DNA of 64,000 nt from Micrasema longulum. Its lineage: Eukaryota > Arthropoda > Insecta > Trichoptera > Brachycentridae. Of the stretch, positions 62,630-64,000 are shown piece after piece. The stretch is from the NCBI GenBank assembly GCA_022494885.1, contig JAGVSM010004937.1:62001-126000 (forward strand). Reading direction: 5' to 3'. The notes below the pieces were generated by a model, which was given only the letters and a program-made list of their open reading frames with translations, made no database searches and was not told the origin of the DNA. Numbering within the stretch: position 1 is the first letter of the stretch; each line of letters starts with the position of its first letter. Made by a program: the position numbers and the translations under genes.

Positions 62630-63050
62630 CACTTTTTATTTTGATTTAAATTATATTTTCAGAACAATATTTTTAGAGGGGATATATGTTTTAAGAGGTA
62701 GAAAATAATATACATTAGAAACGACTGTTTTAACGAATGTACAATAATGTATCATTTTATTGTATTTTGAAATTTAAAAAAATATGTACATATAAATAAT
62801 ATATATTTCTTTAATTTTGAAGTACCTACGGATCCTTCGTTGCCAAATAATATTGTATAATAATAATTATGATTTTCTCTCAATTATCTCCTTTGTCTTA
62901 GATTACAATAACTCAATTAAGTATTTAGTTAAAAAGTAATCAATAAATATTGTGTTTGGTAAAATATAATCTGATTTTTTAAAATGACAAAACATTATAT
63001 TAGCAATTTGATATATGTTTTTATACAAACATTTTCTCAATTCTGTACCA
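62630..63050. other. No gene recognised (spacer between tRNA-Cys and tRNA-Ala)
   Basis: AT-rich. The minus-strand frame 62903-63136 is a shadow of the tRNA-Ala gene. Confidence 0.5.
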
Positions 63051-63051
63051 C

Positions 63052-63123
63052 GGGGATGTAGCTCAGTGGTAGAGCGTTCGCTTTGCATGTGAAAGGCCCC
63101 GGGTTCGATCCCCGGCATCTCCA
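63052..63123 (+). tRNA. tRNA-Ala-TGC: tRNA-Ala (anticodon TGC)
   Basis: GGGGATG pairs with CATCTCC (G3-U70, the alanine identity pair), D arm GCTCAGTGGTAGAGC, anticodon arm TTCGCTTTGCATGTGAA with TGC, T arm CCGGGTTCGATCCCCGG, discriminator A. Reads GCA and, with modification, other GCN codons. 72 nt, no intron. T5 terminator at 63128-63132. Same strand as the other three tRNA genes. Confidence 0.98.
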
Positions 63124-63127
63124 AATA

Positions 63128-63132
63128 TTTTT
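63128..63132 (+). terminator. Pol III terminator of tRNA-Ala
   Basis: T5 run shortly after the tRNA end; a longer T run follows at ~63139-63147. Confidence 0.85.
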
Positions 63133-63134
63133 GC

Positions 63135-63745
63135 ATTATTTTTTTTTAAATTTGGATGATGAAATTTTAAAAATTATTATCAACTTGCTTTTAATCACGG
63201 TTTCACTCGCTTTCTATTAGGGAGAAAATGGTTCATTGATAAGTTTTTTCGTTTTACAAATAAGAAGTTTCCGGATGGAATGATATATTTTTTCGGGATA
63301 AAAGTCGATTGCCGGGTCTCCATCTATCCCTATGCAAATAGACAATCTGCAAGTCCATATGAATTATTTTTTACCAAGAATTCATTTTTCTACTAAGAAT
63401 TTTCCAGAGGGAGCGATATTTTATTTCAGTATAAAAAGTATCTCAATACAAAAACGCGCTTTCGCATTGCATTTATAATATTATTAGTATGAATATGGAC
63501 GGATTACCAATAAAAAAATCGTAACAAGTAACCTTTCCTTATCAATAATATCCTGACTCTTTGGAATAATTTTATTAGGTTTTTTTAAAGCTTACTATTA
63601 GGAATGTTCCTCTGAAGTTTCGGGGCCTGGCTCTGAAAAATCGTGTATATTATTGATATGTATTTGCATCAAGGAAAAACGGAACCTTCAACTCTAGAAC
63701 GATCGTTTTTTGAGTGAGACTACCGGAAGTATAACTAAAATGTTT
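63135..63745. other. No gene recognised
   Basis: AT-rich. The frame 63650-63850 (minus) is a shadow of the LINE fragment on the other strand. Confidence 0.4.
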
Positions 63746-63749
63746 TTCC

Positions 63750-64000
63750 CTACCATTTTTCATGCCTATGATTTCAGAAAAATGCTGAATGCTGGCTAGG
63801 AGCTCACCCAGATGCTTACAGGTCATGGTGGGTTCATGAGCTACCTGCATCGCTTCAAACTCCTCAAGATGTCCCTAACCTGTTGATGCATTGCCCCTTT
63901 TTCAGCTTTCAAAGACAACAGCTGGAGGCGCAATGCAGAAGCCTGGGTGAAGGTCTATGCGACATCCCATCGGTGATAGTTAATAAAGAACTCACACGAG
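63750..64000 (+). pseudogene. R1-like LINE C-terminal fragment, continues past the window
   Basis: Plus strand: LTQMLTGHGGFMSYLHRFK, then in a second frame PQDVPNLLMHCPFFSFQRQQ, LEAQCRSLGEGLCDIPSVIV, NKELTR. L.Q.LTGHG.F..YL.RF ... D...H....CP.F...R.......G is the C-terminal CCHC region of R1-clade LINEs. The first two cysteines are lost with the frameshift near 63865. The copy runs off the window end. Confidence 0.8.

Noticed and set aside
62903..63136. Minus-strand open frame of 77 codons
   Set aside because: It overlaps tRNA-Ala in antisense; the PGIEPG.. residues come from the tRNA T arm.
1..64000. Viral or listed-agent genes, toxin genes
   Set aside because: None recognised on either strand; all polymerase fragments are LINE-type reverse transcriptases.

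Overview
This window looks like AT-rich nuclear DNA from an insect, probably a lepidopteran. The evidence is four eukaryotic tRNA genes (one tRNA-Leu-CAA with an intron), 5'-truncated non-LTR retrotransposons, tRNA-derived SINEs, a Helitron-like 3' end, and scattered TAGGTACCTAC-type words that I associate with Lepidoptera. The order-level call is inference. There is no operon structure and no prokaryotic, plasmid or viral signature. I found no intact protein-coding host gene. The only host-gene hints are a promoter/first-exon-like stretch near 15.45-15.62 kb and a short hydrophobic reading frame near 37.25-37.45 kb.

Layout. 0-2 kb: two direct copies of a block carrying hammerhead-ribozyme-like cores, with reverse transcriptase (RT) scraps in opposite orientations. 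2-8.9 kb: RTE-like LINE remnants split by a SINE and by another LINE, a terminal-inverted-repeat element interrupted by a palindrome, and LINE/SINE ends. 9-14 kb: a microsatellite and two jockey/I-like LINE remnants. 15-20 kb: the promoter candidate, a foldback element, a CR1/L2-like LINE end with a 153-bp tandem duplication, a 243-bp near-perfect palindrome, and a foldback element whose termini read GGGCC. 20-31 kb: LINE tails, SINEs and copies of the most abundant repeat here (repeat A, about twelve sites). 31-47 kb: more LINE 3' ends, an interrupted pogo/CENP-B-like helix-turn-helix fragment, an R1-like zinc-finger tail, a 9-bp minisatellite and a SINE. 47-57 kb: palindromic MITEs, a Helitron-like end, and an L2-like LINE with a related short repeat. 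57-63 kb: tRNA-Leu(CAA), tRNA-Asn(GTT), tRNA-Cys(GCA) and tRNA-Ala(TGC), each followed by a T-run terminator, plus the best-preserved RTE-like LINE copy. The window ends inside an R1-like LINE tail.

The main story is layered transposition. In at least five places an element sits inside another and removing it rejoins the host repeat or reading frame, three of them with a 5-7 bp target-site duplication and a known uninterrupted relative or frame. The four tRNA genes are the only features that look clearly functional. Boundaries of old repeats are approximate (about 10-30 bp).
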